Part shown: one piece after another, positions 28,008-38,194 of the stretch
Layout: each line of letters opens with the position of its first letter
How positions within the stretch are numbered: the first letter of the stretch is position 1
Assembly: GCF_019599045.1 (NCBI RefSeq)
Contig: NZ_CP080623.1
Coordinates: 3,308,501 to 3,372,500, forward strand
Reading direction: 5' to 3'
DNA: 64,000 nucleotides
DNA from: Roseovarius sp. SCSIO 43702
GTDB taxonomy: Bacteria; Pseudomonadota; Alphaproteobacteria; Rhodobacterales; Rhodobacteraceae
Notes under the pieces: model-generated
Seen by the model: the letters and a program-made list of their open reading frames with translations, nothing else
Told to the model about the DNA's origin: nothing
Databases searched by the model: none
Position numbers and translations under genes: made by a program

Positions 28008-28811
28008 CTAGCGGTCCATCCAACCCAGCCCGTCCCCCGTGCGCCCGCGCGGGTGATACTCGCCGCTCACCACGCCCATGAACCCCTGCGCCTCGAGCAG
28101 GTCGAGGAAGGCGCCCTGATCGTCGGGCTCGTGCCGGTCCTCGACGCCCGCGACCTGAACGTGAAAGACCCGATGCCCCACCTCCGCCCAGGTTCCCGCC
28201 ACGTCGCCCGTGATGCGCGCCGCGTGGTAGGCATCGAACTGGAGGCCAAGCGTCGGCGCGCCCACCTCGTCCAGCAGATCGCAGGCCAGCGCGAAATCGC
28301 CCAGGAAATAGCCCGGCATGTCATCCGCGTTGATCGGCTCGATCGTCAGGCGCTGCGCCCCCGCCTCGGCCACGGCCCAGCGCAGGTTGTCCACGAAGGT
28401 GGTCCGCGCGGCTCGGCCCTCGGCCAGCCCGGCCATGACATGGACGACCTCGGCCCCGAGCGCCCGCGCCCATGTAAGCGCCGCGCCGAAACCCTCGCGA
28501 AACCGCGCCTCTGCCCCCGGCACGGCGGCAAATCCCCGTTCGCCGGCCGCCCAATCCCCGGCGGGCGTGTTGATGAGCGCAAGCGGCATCTCGGCCGCGC
28601 GCAACGCATCGCGCAGCGCACGCACGTCCTCGGCATAGGGGAACAGTATCTCGACCGCGTCGAAGCCGTCGGCGCGGGCCGCCGCGATCCGCTGCGTCAG
28701 CGGGCGATCCGGGTAGAGAAGCGAGACATTCGCGCCAAGGCGCAGCTTGCGACGGCTCAGCTCGGCATCTCCTCCGAGGGGATGAAGCGGAAGAACACCC
28801 CATCCGACCAC
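28008..28811 (-). CDS. hydroxypyruvate isomerase family protein (TIM barrel)
   Basis: A Hyi-type sugar isomerase that would interconvert hydroxypyruvate and tartronate semialdehyde. It has ANVSLLYPD at the start of the barrel, the metal-ligand Glu in LTIEPIN, QFDAYHA, and the Glu in VSGEYHPRG. The open frame begins with a GTG at 28811. However, family members start just before RLGANVSLL. A CTG at 28760 overlaps the upstream stop (CTGA) and has GGAGGAG seven bases ahead, so a 250-residue product from that codon is likely. The gene is coupled to DUF1285. No glyoxylate carboligase or reductase is adjacent, though glcDEF lies 8 kb away. Confidence 0.85.
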   Translation of the reverse strand: MVGWGVLPLHPLGGDAELSRRKLRLGANVSLLYPDRPLTQRIAAARADGFDAVEILFPYAEDVRALRDALRAAEMPLALINTPAGDWAAGERGFAAVPGAEARFREGFGAALTWARALGAEVVHVMAGLAEGRAARTTFVDNLRWAVAEAGAQRLTIEPINADDMPGYFLGDFALACDLLDEVGAPTLGLQFDAYHAARITGDVAGTWAEVGHRVFHVQVAGVEDRHEPDDQGAFLDLLEAQGFMGVVSGEYHPRGRTGDGLGWMDR

Positions 28812-29335
28812 ACCCCGAACCAGCCCTCGTGATGCGCGCCCATCTCGACCAGGCGGTAGAAGCTCTTGCGGTCGATCAGCGCCTCGAGGTTGCGGCGCAC
28901 GTTGACATAGGGCGCGGGCTCACCGCTCTCGCCGTCGCGTTCCACCCGGATCGGGTGTTCGGGGCCGGCGACGACCCGGTCGCCCACGTTGGTCTCGAAG
29001 ATCAGCGCGCGCGCCTCGCCCGCGCCCTCGGCTTCGACATCCACCGCGACGAAGGGCGCGTCCTCGACCGTGATGCGCCATTTCTCGACCGGCGTGACGA
29101 GGAAGTAATCCTCGCCCTCGCGCTTGAGAATGGACGAGAACACCTTGACCAGCCCGCGCCGCTCGATCCGCGCGCCCTCGTGATACCATGTGCCGTCGCG
29201 GGCGATGCGCATGTCCATATCGCCGCTCAGCGGCGGGTTCCAATCCTCGACCGGGGGGCCGCCCTTGGCCTGTGCCGCACGGGCCGCGTCGGCAAGGCTC
29301 TCGGCTGACGTGGACGTGATCGGTTCCTTGCTCAT
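28757..29335 (-). CDS. DUF1285 domain-containing protein
   Basis: A 192-residue cytoplasmic protein of the DUF1285 family, function unknown. After a Ser/Ala-rich N-terminus it has PPVEDWNPPLSGDMDMRIARDG, with the DGTWYHEGARIER segment that defines the family. YFLVTPVEKWRI and an RNLEALIDRKSFYRLVEMG C-terminal region follow. The start could be 29335 or the in-frame ATG at 29347; neither has a strong ribosome site. It is divergent from the MoxR gene by about 60-70 bases. This arrangement recurs in my recollection of alphaproteobacteria. Confidence 0.88.
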   Translation of the reverse strand: MSKEPITSTSAESLADAARAAQAKGGPPVEDWNPPLSGDMDMRIARDGTWYHEGARIERRGLVKVFSSILKREGEDYFLVTPVEKWRITVEDAPFVAVDVEAEGAGEARALIFETNVGDRVVAGPEHPIRVERDGESGEPAPYVNVRRNLEALIDRKSFYRLVEMGAHHEGWFGVWSDGVFFRFIPSEEMPS

Positions 29336-29404
29336 TGCTTTTGCCATTTCCAACACAAGGTTTACAGTTGCTCCAGAGGATATAGCGCAGCCGGAGATTT
29401 TGCC

Positions 29405-30408
<1,004 letters not shown>

Positions 30409-30412
<4 letters not shown>

Positions 30413-31299
30413 CGGATGCCGCCGCCCTCCGCTCGCGGGCCGAGGCCGAGGCCGCGCGGCTTCCGGCCCTGCTGGCCCGGGCCGAGCATCTGGCGGGCAC
30501 GGTCCTCATGGGCGAACACGGGCGCCGCCGCGCCGGGCAGGGCGACGATTTCTGGCAGTATCGCCCCGTTCAGCCGGGCGATTCCCGCCGGCATATCGAC
30601 TGGCGCCGCTCGGCCCGGTCGGATGCCGAATTCGTTCGGCAACGCGAATGGCAGATCGCGCAGAGCGTGATGATCTGGGTCGATCAGGCCGCCTCCATGC
30701 GCTTCGCCTCCACCCCCGACCTGCCGCGGAAATCCGACCGCGCACAGCTTCTGGCGCTGGCCGCGGCGATCCTGCTGGTGCGCGGCGGCGAACGGGTCGG
30801 GCTCACCGGTCACAACCTGCCGCCCCGGCGCGGCATGGGGCAGGTCGCGCGCATCGCCACCGCGCTCCTGGCCGAGGATGCCGAGGATTACGGCACGCCC
30901 GACCTGGCGGGGCTGGTGGCGCAGGGCCACGCGCTCTTCGTCTCGGACTTCCTTGGCGACCTCGGCACCATTCGCGCGGCGCTCACCTCCGCCGCCGACC
31001 GGGGCGTGCGCGGCTGCCTTCTGCAAGTGCTCGATCCCGCCGAGGAAAGCTTCCCCTATCGCGGCCGCACCATCTTCGAGAGCGTCGGCGGCACGCTGGC
31101 CCATGAAACCCTCAAGGCCAGCGAACTGCGCGACCGCTACCTCGACCGTCTCGCCGCCCGCAAGGACGAGCTTCGGGCGATCTGCGCGTTGACCGGCTGG
31201 CGCCACTTGTGCCACCACACCGATGCGCCCGCGCAATCCGCGCTCCTGTGGATCCACGCCGCGATGGCAAGCGGGCCGGGGCGGGACGCGGGGCGATGA
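30409..31299 (+). CDS. DUF58 domain-containing protein
   Basis: A 296-residue protein starting with GTG in a GTGA overlap with moxR. The diagnostic DUF58 segment is YRPVQPGDSRRHIDWRRSAR (about 46-65), followed by a VWA-like strand VMIWVDQAASMRF in which the metal-site serines are partly replaced. It has no clear membrane segment. DUF58 proteins accompany MoxR ATPases nearly universally. The gene is coupled to the next one by ATGA. Confidence 0.94.
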
Positions 31300-34055
31300 C
31301 ACTCGGTCCCATCGCCTTCGCGACGCCCTGGCTTCTCCTGGCACTCGCGGCACTGCCGATCCTCTGGATCCTCCTGCGCGCCGTGCCGCCCGCGCCGATC
31401 CGCCGCCGCTTTCCCGGCGTCGCGCTCCTTCTTGGCCTGCGCGACGACGACAGCGTGACCGACCGCACGCCCTGGTGGCTCCTGCTGCTGCGCATGCTCG
31501 CCGTGGCCGCGGTGATCATCGGCCTCGCCGGGCCGATCCTCAACCCCGACCGCCAGGCCGACGCCGCGCGCACCGGCCCGCTGCTCATCCTCACCGACGG
31601 AAGCTGGGCCAGCGCACGCGACTGGCCCGCCACCCGTGCAAGGCTCGACACGATGCTGGCCGAGGCGGGCCGGGCCGGCCGACCCACCGCGCTCGTGCAA
31701 CTCTCGGCCCCTGACGAGATCAGCTTCCAGGCCGCCGAAACCTGGCGCAGCCGCCTCTCGGGCCTCGCCCCCCATCCGTGGGAGCCGTCGCCCGAAATGA
31801 CCGCCCGCTTTCTCGCCGCGCTGCCCGATGGTTCGCTCGAGACGCGCTGGTTTTCCGACGGGATCGCCCGCGAGGACCGCGACACCCTGCTCGACGCGCT
31901 CGAGGCGCGCGGCCCCGTCACGATCCACGAAGGCGCGCGCCCGCTCCTGACCCTCGCGCCGCCGGTGATCGAGGACGCGGCGCTCTCCGTCACCGCAACG
32001 CGCCTCCTGCCCGGCGCCGAGCAGACCGTCACGGTCACCGCCCACGGCACCGACCCCTCCGGCACGCCCCGCGCGCTGGCAAGCCTCCCGCTCACCTTCG
32101 CGGGGGGCGAGACCGAGGCCACCGGCGCGCTTTCGCTGCCCACCGAACTGCGCGCGCGCGTGACACGGTTCGAAATCGACGGCCAGGGCCACGCGGGCGC
32201 CGTCACGCTCACCGACGATGGTCTCACCCGGCGCGAGGTGGCGCTCGTTGCGGGCCGCGCCGACCGCGAAGGGCTCGAACTTCTGTCGCCGCTCCACTAT
32301 CTCGAACAGGCGCTCGCCCCCACGGCCGAACTGCTTTCGGGCGCGCTCTCGGACGTGCTTCCGGCCAATCCCGGCGTGATCGTGCTGGCCGACGTCGCCA
32401 CCCTCTCGGGACAGGAACAGGCCGATCTGCTGGCCTGGACCGAGGCCGGCGGCACGCTCCTGCGCTTCGCGGGTCCGCGCCTCGCGGCCTCGGACGTCTC
32501 ACGCGATGCCGAGGCACCCCTCATGCCGGTGCGCCTGCGCTCGGGCGGACGCACCGTCGGGGGCGCCATGAGCTGGGGCGAGCCGAAGGCGCTGGCGCCC
32601 TTCCCCGAGGACAGCCCCTTCCACGGCCTGCCGATCCCCGAAGACGTCACCGTCACCTCGCAGGTCATGGCCCAACCCGACCCAACCGTCGCCCAACGCG
32701 TCATCGCCGAACTGGCGGACGGCACGCCTCTCGTGACGCGCAAGCGCGTGGGCGCGGGGCAGGTGGTGCTCTTTCACGTCACCGCCAATGCCGAATGGTC
32801 GACCCTGCCGCTCTCGGGGCTCTTCGTGCAGATGCTCGAACGCCTCTCCGTCACCTCGGCCACCGGCGAGACGCTGCCCCCCGACCTCGCCGACGCCTCG
32901 TTCCAGCCGGTGACGGTGCTCACCGCGTCGGGCCGCCCCGAGGCGGGCGACACGCTTCCCGGCGTGACCGGCGCGCGCCTTCTGGCCGAGCCGCTCGGCC
33001 CCGATCTGCGCCCCGGCGTCTACGAGGGGCCGGATCGCCGCGTCGCGCGCAACGTCCATGACGCCGACCGCGTGCTCGCGCCGGTCCGCTGGCCGGCAGG
33101 CACGCCGGTCGAAAGCCTCGCGCGCGCGGCCGAAACGCCACTCGGCGGATCGCTCCTCGCGGCGGCGCTCGTGGCGCTCATGGCCGACATCATCGCCTCC
33201 CTGGCGCTCTCGGGCCGCCTCTCGCCGGCCCGCGCCCGCCTGTCCGGTGCGCTGATCGCCCTGGCGCTCGGCCTCGCCCTCGCCGCACCCTCCCCCGCCA
33301 CCGCGCAGGACCGGACGGCCCCCGAGGAACTCGCCCTCGCCCATGTGCTGACCGGCGACAAGCGGCTCGACGACCTCGCCCATGCGGGGCTCACCGGCCT
33401 CGGCCAGACGCTCTTCTTCCGCACCTCGGTCGAACCCGACCCCCCCGTCGGCGTCGATCTCGAAACCGACGAGCTCGCCTTTTATCCGCTGCTCTACTGG
33501 CCCGTCACACCCGAGCAGCCCATCCCCTCGGATGCCGCCTATGCCCGGCTCAACGACTATCTGCGCACCGGCGGCATGATCCTCTTCGACACGCGCGACG
33601 CCGATATCGCGGACTTCGGGGCATCGTCGAAGAACGGCGCGTGGCTCCAACGCCTCGCCGCGCCCCTCGACATCCCCCCGCTCGAGCCGGTGCCGGCCGA
33701 CCACGTCCTCACCCGCGCCTTCTACCTGCTGCAGGACTTTCCGGGCCGCTACATGGGTCGCCCCGTCTGGGTCGAGGCCGCCCCGCCCGACGCCGAGCAG
33801 ATCGAGGGGATGCCGTTCCGCAACCTCAATGACGGCGTGACACCCGTGGTGATCGGCGGCAACGACTGGGCCGCAGCCTGGGCGGTCGATGGCGTGGGCA
33901 ACCCGCTGCTGCCCGTGGGCCGCGGCTTCGCGGGCGAGCGGCAGCGCGAACTGGCGCACCGCTTCGGCGTCAACCTCGTGATGCACGTGCTGACCGGCAA
34001 CTACAAATCCGACCAGGTGCACGTGCCCGCCCTTCTCGACAGGCTCGGGCAATGA
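31296..34055 (+). CDS. BatA/DUF4159 large membrane protein
   Basis: A 919-residue inner-membrane protein. The N-terminal BatA-like part has two membrane segments (about 9-28 and 60-82) and a degenerate VWA start, LLILTDGSWAS. Long soluble domains follow, then another helix pair near 620-670 ending in an Ala-rich APSPATAQ segment. A C-terminal DUF4159 domain (about 680-919) has FYPLLYWPVTP, LRTGGMILFDTRD and an HRFGVNLVMHVLTGNYKSDQVH tail. The start overlaps the DUF58 stop (ATGA). Probable role: membrane partner of the MoxR ATPase. Confidence 0.9.
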   Translation: MTLGPIAFATPWLLLALAALPILWILLRAVPPAPIRRRFPGVALLLGLRDDDSVTDRTPWWLLLLRMLAVAAVIIGLAGPILNPDRQADAARTGPLLILTDGSWASARDWPATRARLDTMLAEAGRAGRPTALVQLSAPDEISFQAAETWRSRLSGLAPHPWEPSPEMTARFLAALPDGSLETRWFSDGIAREDRDTLLDALEARGPVTIHEGARPLLTLAPPVIEDAALSVTATRLLPGAEQTVTVTAHGTDPSGTPRALASLPLTFAGGETEATGALSLPTELRARVTRFEIDGQGHAGAVTLTDDGLTRREVALVAGRADREGLELLSPLHYLEQALAPTAELLSGALSDVLPANPGVIVLADVATLSGQEQADLLAWTEAGGTLLRFAGPRLAASDVSRDAEAPLMPVRLRSGGRTVGGAMSWGEPKALAPFPEDSPFHGLPIPEDVTVTSQVMAQPDPTVAQRVIAELADGTPLVTRKRVGAGQVVLFHVTANAEWSTLPLSGLFVQMLERLSVTSATGETLPPDLADASFQPVTVLTASGRPEAGDTLPGVTGARLLAEPLGPDLRPGVYEGPDRRVARNVHDADRVLAPVRWPAGTPVESLARAAETPLGGSLLAAALVALMADIIASLALSGRLSPARARLSGALIALALGLALAAPSPATAQDRTAPEELALAHVLTGDKRLDDLAHAGLTGLGQTLFFRTSVEPDPPVGVDLETDELAFYPLLYWPVTPEQPIPSDAAYARLNDYLRTGGMILFDTRDADIADFGASSKNGAWLQRLAAPLDIPPLEPVPADHVLTRAFYLLQDFPGRYMGRPVWVEAAPPDAEQIEGMPFRNLNDGVTPVVIGGNDWAAAWAVDGVGNPLLPVGRGFAGERQRELAHRFGVNLVMHVLTGNYKSDQVHVPALLDRLGQ

Positions 34056-36106
34056 CGGCCGAGATCATCTTCGACCCGCTCCTGCCGCTCTGGCTGGTGG
34101 CCGCGCTCGGGGGCATGGCCCTCACCGGCGTGGCGCTCGCCCTCTGGCGCGGGCTCTCGGGCTGGGCCTGGCGCGGGCTCGCGGCGCTCGTGGTGATCGC
34201 GGCCCTCGCCGGTCCTGTGTTTCAGCAGGAAGACCGCGCGCCGCTCTCCGACATCGTGCTCGTGGTCGAGGACCGGAGCGCCAGCCAGTCGCTCGCGGAC
34301 CGCGCGGCCCAGACCGGGTCCGCCGCCGATGCGCTGGCCGCCCGCCTGTCGGCGCGCGAGGGGACCGAGGTGCGGCGCGTCACCGTGCCGGACGGGCCCG
34401 ACAACACCGGCACCCTCGCCATGACGGCGCTCGCCGAGGCGCTGGCCCGCGAACCGCAGGGCCGCGTCGCGGGCGTGTTCCTGCTCTCCGACGGGCGGGT
34501 GCACGACCTCGACCGCGCGCCGGGCCTGCCCGCCCCCCTCCACCTCCTGCTCTCGGGCGAGGAGGACGACTGGGATCGCCGCCTCGTGGTCGAGAACGCC
34601 CCCGCCTTCGCCATCCTGGGCGAGGAGGTGACGCTCACGCTGCGCATCGAGGACACGGGCGCGACACCCGCGTCCGAGGCGGGCGATACGGTGCCCATCG
34701 ACATCTCCGTCGACGGGGCCGAGCCGCAACGCTTCACCATCGAGAAAGGGCGCGACATCGACGTGCCGCTTCGCCTGCCCCATGGCGGACGCAACGTGCT
34801 GCAATTCTCCACGCCCGCGGCAGAGGGCGAGCTGACCGACCGCAACAACAGCGCGCTGGTGCAGATCAACGGCGTGCGCGACCGGCTCTCGGTCCTGCTC
34901 GTCTCGGGCGCGCCGCATCCCGGCGGCCGCACGTGGCGCAACCTGCTGAAATCGGACAGCTCCGTCGATCTCGTGCATTTCACCATCCTGCGCCCCCCCG
35001 AGAAACAGGACGGCGTGCCGGTGGGCGAGCTGTCGCTCATCGCCTTCCCCACCCGCGAGCTCTTCCTCGAGAAGATCGAGGATTTCGACCTCATCATCTT
35101 CGACCGCTACAAGCGGCGCGGCATCCTCCCCGCGATCTACCTCGAGAACGTGCGCAACTACGTCGAGAACGGCGGCGCCGTGCTCGTCGCCGCCGGCCCC
35201 GACTATGCGTCGGCCGACAGTCTCTTCCGCTCTCCGCTCGAGGCGATCCTGCCCGCCCGCCCCACCGCCCGCGTCGTGACCCGACCCTACAGCCCCACCG
35301 TCACCGATCTCGGCCAGCGGCATCCCGTCACCGCCGGCCTCGCCTCCGAGCACGAAGGTCCCTGGGGTGACTGGCTGCGCCAGATCGAGGTGACGGATCC
35401 CACCGGCGACGTCGTCATGTCCGGCGCCGACGACCGCCCGCTGCTGGTCCTCGACCGGGTCGAGGAAGGGCGCATCGCGCTCCTCGCCTCCGATCACGCC
35501 TGGCTCTGGAACCGTGGCTACGAGGGCGGCGGACCACAGCTTGAACTCCTGCGCCGCCTCGCGCATTGGCTGATGAAGGAACCCGAACTCGAGGAAGAGG
35601 CGCTCTGGGCCACCGCCACGGGCCAGTCCATGCGCATCATCCGCCGGTCCCTCGGCGAGGCGGTGCCGCCCGTCACCATCACCACCCCCTCGGGCGATAC
35701 GGTCGAGGTTCCGCTCTCCGAGACCACGCCCGGCCGGTTCGAAGCCACCTACGAGGGGCCCCAGATGGGCCTCTACCGGCTCGAGAACGGCGAGCAGACC
35801 GCGGTGATCGGTCTCGGCCCGGCGGCCCCCGTCGAATTCGAGGAAACCATCGCCTCGGGTGCTCCGCTCGCGCCTGTGATCGAGGGCACGAATGGCGGTG
35901 TCGCGGCGCTCTCGGACGGTCTGCCGCGGATCCGCGAGGTCCGCGCGGGCCGCCCCGCCTCCGGGCGTGGCTGGCTCGGGATCACGCCGCGCGGCGCCTA
36001 CCAGACGCTCTCCGTCACCCAGACCGCGATCCTGCCGCCCTGGCTCGTGCTGCTGCTCTTCGCCACGCTCATGCTCACCGGCTGGCTGCGCGAGGGCCGG
36101 AGATAG
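34052..36106 (+). CDS. membrane-anchored VWA/glutamine-amidotransferase-like protein
   Basis: A 684-residue protein ending the MoxR cluster, joined by ATGA. Two N-terminal helices (about 8-30 and 38-53) precede a VWA-like region whose metal-site motif is EDRSASQS (Asp-x-Ser-x-Ser) with FLLSDGRVHD later. A central class-I amidotransferase-like domain (VLLVSGAPHPGG to GGAVLVAAGPDYAS) lacks an evident catalytic Cys. One C-terminal helix (WLVLLLFATLMLTGWL) ends it. This layout recurs in alphaproteobacterial MoxR loci, where it is usually annotated as hypothetical. Confidence 0.88.
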   Translation: MTAEIIFDPLLPLWLVAALGGMALTGVALALWRGLSGWAWRGLAALVVIAALAGPVFQQEDRAPLSDIVLVVEDRSASQSLADRAAQTGSAADALAARLSAREGTEVRRVTVPDGPDNTGTLAMTALAEALAREPQGRVAGVFLLSDGRVHDLDRAPGLPAPLHLLLSGEEDDWDRRLVVENAPAFAILGEEVTLTLRIEDTGATPASEAGDTVPIDISVDGAEPQRFTIEKGRDIDVPLRLPHGGRNVLQFSTPAAEGELTDRNNSALVQINGVRDRLSVLLVSGAPHPGGRTWRNLLKSDSSVDLVHFTILRPPEKQDGVPVGELSLIAFPTRELFLEKIEDFDLIIFDRYKRRGILPAIYLENVRNYVENGGAVLVAAGPDYASADSLFRSPLEAILPARPTARVVTRPYSPTVTDLGQRHPVTAGLASEHEGPWGDWLRQIEVTDPTGDVVMSGADDRPLLVLDRVEEGRIALLASDHAWLWNRGYEGGGPQLELLRRLAHWLMKEPELEEEALWATATGQSMRIIRRSLGEAVPPVTITTPSGDTVEVPLSETTPGRFEATYEGPQMGLYRLENGEQTAVIGLGPAAPVEFEETIASGAPLAPVIEGTNGGVAALSDGLPRIREVRAGRPASGRGWLGITPRGAYQTLSVTQTAILPPWLVLLLFATLMLTGWLREGRR

Positions 36107-36140
36107 TCACCGCCCCCGCGTGGCCGCGACGACCTTCGCC

Positions 36141-36180
36141 TGCCACCCCCTTCTTCTTGCCCATGAATATCCGGATCCCG
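36141..36180 (-). repeat. short intergenic motif, copy 2
   Basis: Read on the minus strand, CCGGATATTCATGGGCAAGA followed by AGAAGGGGG matches the element at 24712-24746 in order and spacing (TATT, four bases, GGCAAGA, GAAGG). It sits in a 108-bp spacer between convergent genes. Confidence 0.5.
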
Positions 36181-36214
36181 ACCCGTCCATCCGCGCGCAC
36201 GGATCGCCCCGGCG

Positions 36215-36586
36215 CTAACGCGGCAGCGGCACGCGAAAGACCGCATCGCTCCACCCGTCGCGCGAACAGCGCGGGCGCACGAAGACCGCTTCCGCCCCGT
36301 CGGGCGGCATCACGTTGCCGAGGCTGCGGGTGAAGGGCTGCTCGTCCACATGCGGATGCAAGAGCTCGCGGAATCCCAGGCGATTGCCCTCCGCATCGAG
36401 AACCTCCCACCCGTCGGCATAATGATCCCACCCCGTATCGGGATGCGCGATTGTCACATGCACACGCCAGCCCATGCCGGTCTTCTCGGGCTCGGCATCC
36501 ACCACCTCGGGCGCCCCCGCCCCTGCGGGCGGCGCGAGAGCGAGCGACAGCGCGGCGAAGGCCGCGAGGAAAGGAGGTCTGGACAT
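36215..36586 (-). CDS. small periplasmic protein of unknown function
   Basis: A 123-residue protein with a signal peptide (MSRPPFLAAFAALSLALAPPAGAGA) and a mature domain of about 100 residues. The mature domain reads like a small beta-sandwich: WRVHVTIAHPDTGWDHYADGWEVLD, then GFRELLHPHVDEQPFTRSL. Two or three histidines in HPHVDEQPF could bind metal. I recall similar proteins in Rhodobacteraceae annotated only as hypothetical. The start at 36586 is chosen for the signal peptide; an in-frame ATG at 36637 is possible. It is divergent from glcD. Confidence 0.75.
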   Translation of the reverse strand: MSRPPFLAAFAALSLALAPPAGAGAPEVVDAEPEKTGMGWRVHVTIAHPDTGWDHYADGWEVLDAEGNRLGFRELLHPHVDEQPFTRSLGNVMPPDGAEAVFVRPRCSRDGWSDAVFRVPLPR

Positions 36587-36754
36587 GGGCCGAGCATAGC
36601 GCCTTCGCGGCGATCCGTCACGCGCCGGATCGGCCATCGCAGCTTGCCAGCCCCCCTCGTTGGCTTTACTTTCTTGCCTGTAACGCGACCGTGGCGCGTT
36701 TCGCCGTCATCCGCCCGATCGCGCCGGGGGCGAAACGCCGCAGGAGAGCCCAAG

Positions 36755-38194
36755 ATGGACATGCCCGCCCCGGATGCCCGCATCCTCGCGCTGAAACCCG
36801 CCCTCGTGGACCGTCTGCGCGGGGTGCTGCCCGCGGACGCGGTCATCTCGGACGAAGTCGAGACGCGCGCTTACGAATGCGACGCGCTCACCGCCTATCG
36901 CTGCCCGCCCATGGCCGTCGTCCTGCCCTCGTCCACCGAAGAGGTGTCGCAGGTGCTCGGCATCTGCCACGAGATGGGCGTGCCCGTGGTGCCGCGCGGC
37001 GCCGGCACCTCGCTGGCCGGCGGGGCGCTGCCCACCGCCGATTGCGTCATTCTCGGGATCGCGCGCATGACCGAGGTGCTGGACATCGACTATGCCAACC
37101 GCACCATCCGCGTGGAGGCCGGGCGCACCAACCTTTCCGTCACCGGCGCGGTCGAGGAGGCTGGCTTCTTCTACGCACCCGACCCGTCGAGCCAGCTTGC
37201 CTGCGCCATCGCGGGCAATATCGCGATGAATTCGGGCGGGGCGCATTGCCTCAAATACGGCGTGACCACCAACAACCTGCTGGGCGTCACGCTCGTCCTC
37301 ATGGACGGCACCGTCACCGAACTGGGCGGGGCCCACATGGATGCGGGCGGGCTCGATCTCCTGGGTCTCGTCTGCGGCTCCGAGGGGCAGCTCGGCGTCG
37401 TGACCGAGGCCACCCTGCGCATCCTGCCCAGGCCCGAAGGCGCTCGCCCCGTGCTCATGGCCTTCGACTCGAGCGAGGTGGCCGGCGCCTGCGTGTCGGA
37501 CATCATCCGCGCCGGCGTCCTGCCCGTCGCGATCGAGTTCATGGACCGCCCCTGCATCCGCGCCTGCGAGGCCTTCGCCCATGCCGGATACCCCGATTGC
37601 GAGGCGCTGCTCATCGTCGAGGTCGAGGGCTCCGAGGCCGAGATCGACGCCCAGCTCGCCACCATCACCGGCATCGCCCGCCGCCACGATCCGCTCGAAC
37701 TGCGCGAGAGCACCTCGCCCGAGGAAAGCGCCGCGATCTGGCTGGGGCGCAAATCGGCCTTCGGCGCCATGGGCCAGATCAACGACTACATCTGCCTCGA
37801 CGGCACCATCCCGGTGAGCGCGCTGCCCCACGTCCTGCGCCGGATCGGCGAGATGTCCGAGGAATTCGGCCTCAAGGTGGGCAACGTCTTTCACGCGGGC
37901 GACGGCAACATGCACCCGCTCATCCTCTTCGATGCCAACAAGCCCGGCGATCTCGAGAAATGCGAGGCTTTCGGCGCCGAGATCCTCAAGCTCTGCGTCG
38001 AGGTCGGAGGCTGCCTGACGGGCGAGCATGGCGTGGGCATCGAGAAACGCGACCTCATGGGCCATCAATACGATCCCGCCGATCTCGAGGTGCAGATGGA
38101 CGTGAAGGACGTCTTCGACCCCCGGTGGCTTCTGAACCCTGCCAAGGTCTTTCCGCTCGCCACCAGCGAAACGCGCCGGGTCGCGGCGGAGTGA
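36755..38194 (+). CDS. glcD: glycolate oxidase subunit GlcD (FAD-linked)
   Basis: A 479-residue FAD-binding catalytic subunit that oxidises glycolate to glyoxylate at the membrane together with GlcE and GlcF. The FAD-binding loop is VPRGAGTSLAGGALP; ASSQLACAIAGNIAMNSGG-like sequence and GLVCGSEGQLGVVTEATL follow. The C-terminus has GNVFHAGDGNMHPL and GCLTGEHGVGIEKR. GGAG precedes the ATG at 36755. Its stop shares a base with the glcE start (TGATG). D-lactate dehydrogenases are close relatives, but the glcEF context favours glycolate. Confidence 0.95.
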   Translation: MDMPAPDARILALKPALVDRLRGVLPADAVISDEVETRAYECDALTAYRCPPMAVVLPSSTEEVSQVLGICHEMGVPVVPRGAGTSLAGGALPTADCVILGIARMTEVLDIDYANRTIRVEAGRTNLSVTGAVEEAGFFYAPDPSSQLACAIAGNIAMNSGGAHCLKYGVTTNNLLGVTLVLMDGTVTELGGAHMDAGGLDLLGLVCGSEGQLGVVTEATLRILPRPEGARPVLMAFDSSEVAGACVSDIIRAGVLPVAIEFMDRPCIRACEAFAHAGYPDCEALLIVEVEGSEAEIDAQLATITGIARRHDPLELRESTSPEESAAIWLGRKSAFGAMGQINDYICLDGTIPVSALPHVLRRIGEMSEEFGLKVGNVFHAGDGNMHPLILFDANKPGDLEKCEAFGAEILKLCVEVGGCLTGEHGVGIEKRDLMGHQYDPADLEVQMDVKDVFDPRWLLNPAKVFPLATSETRRVAAE

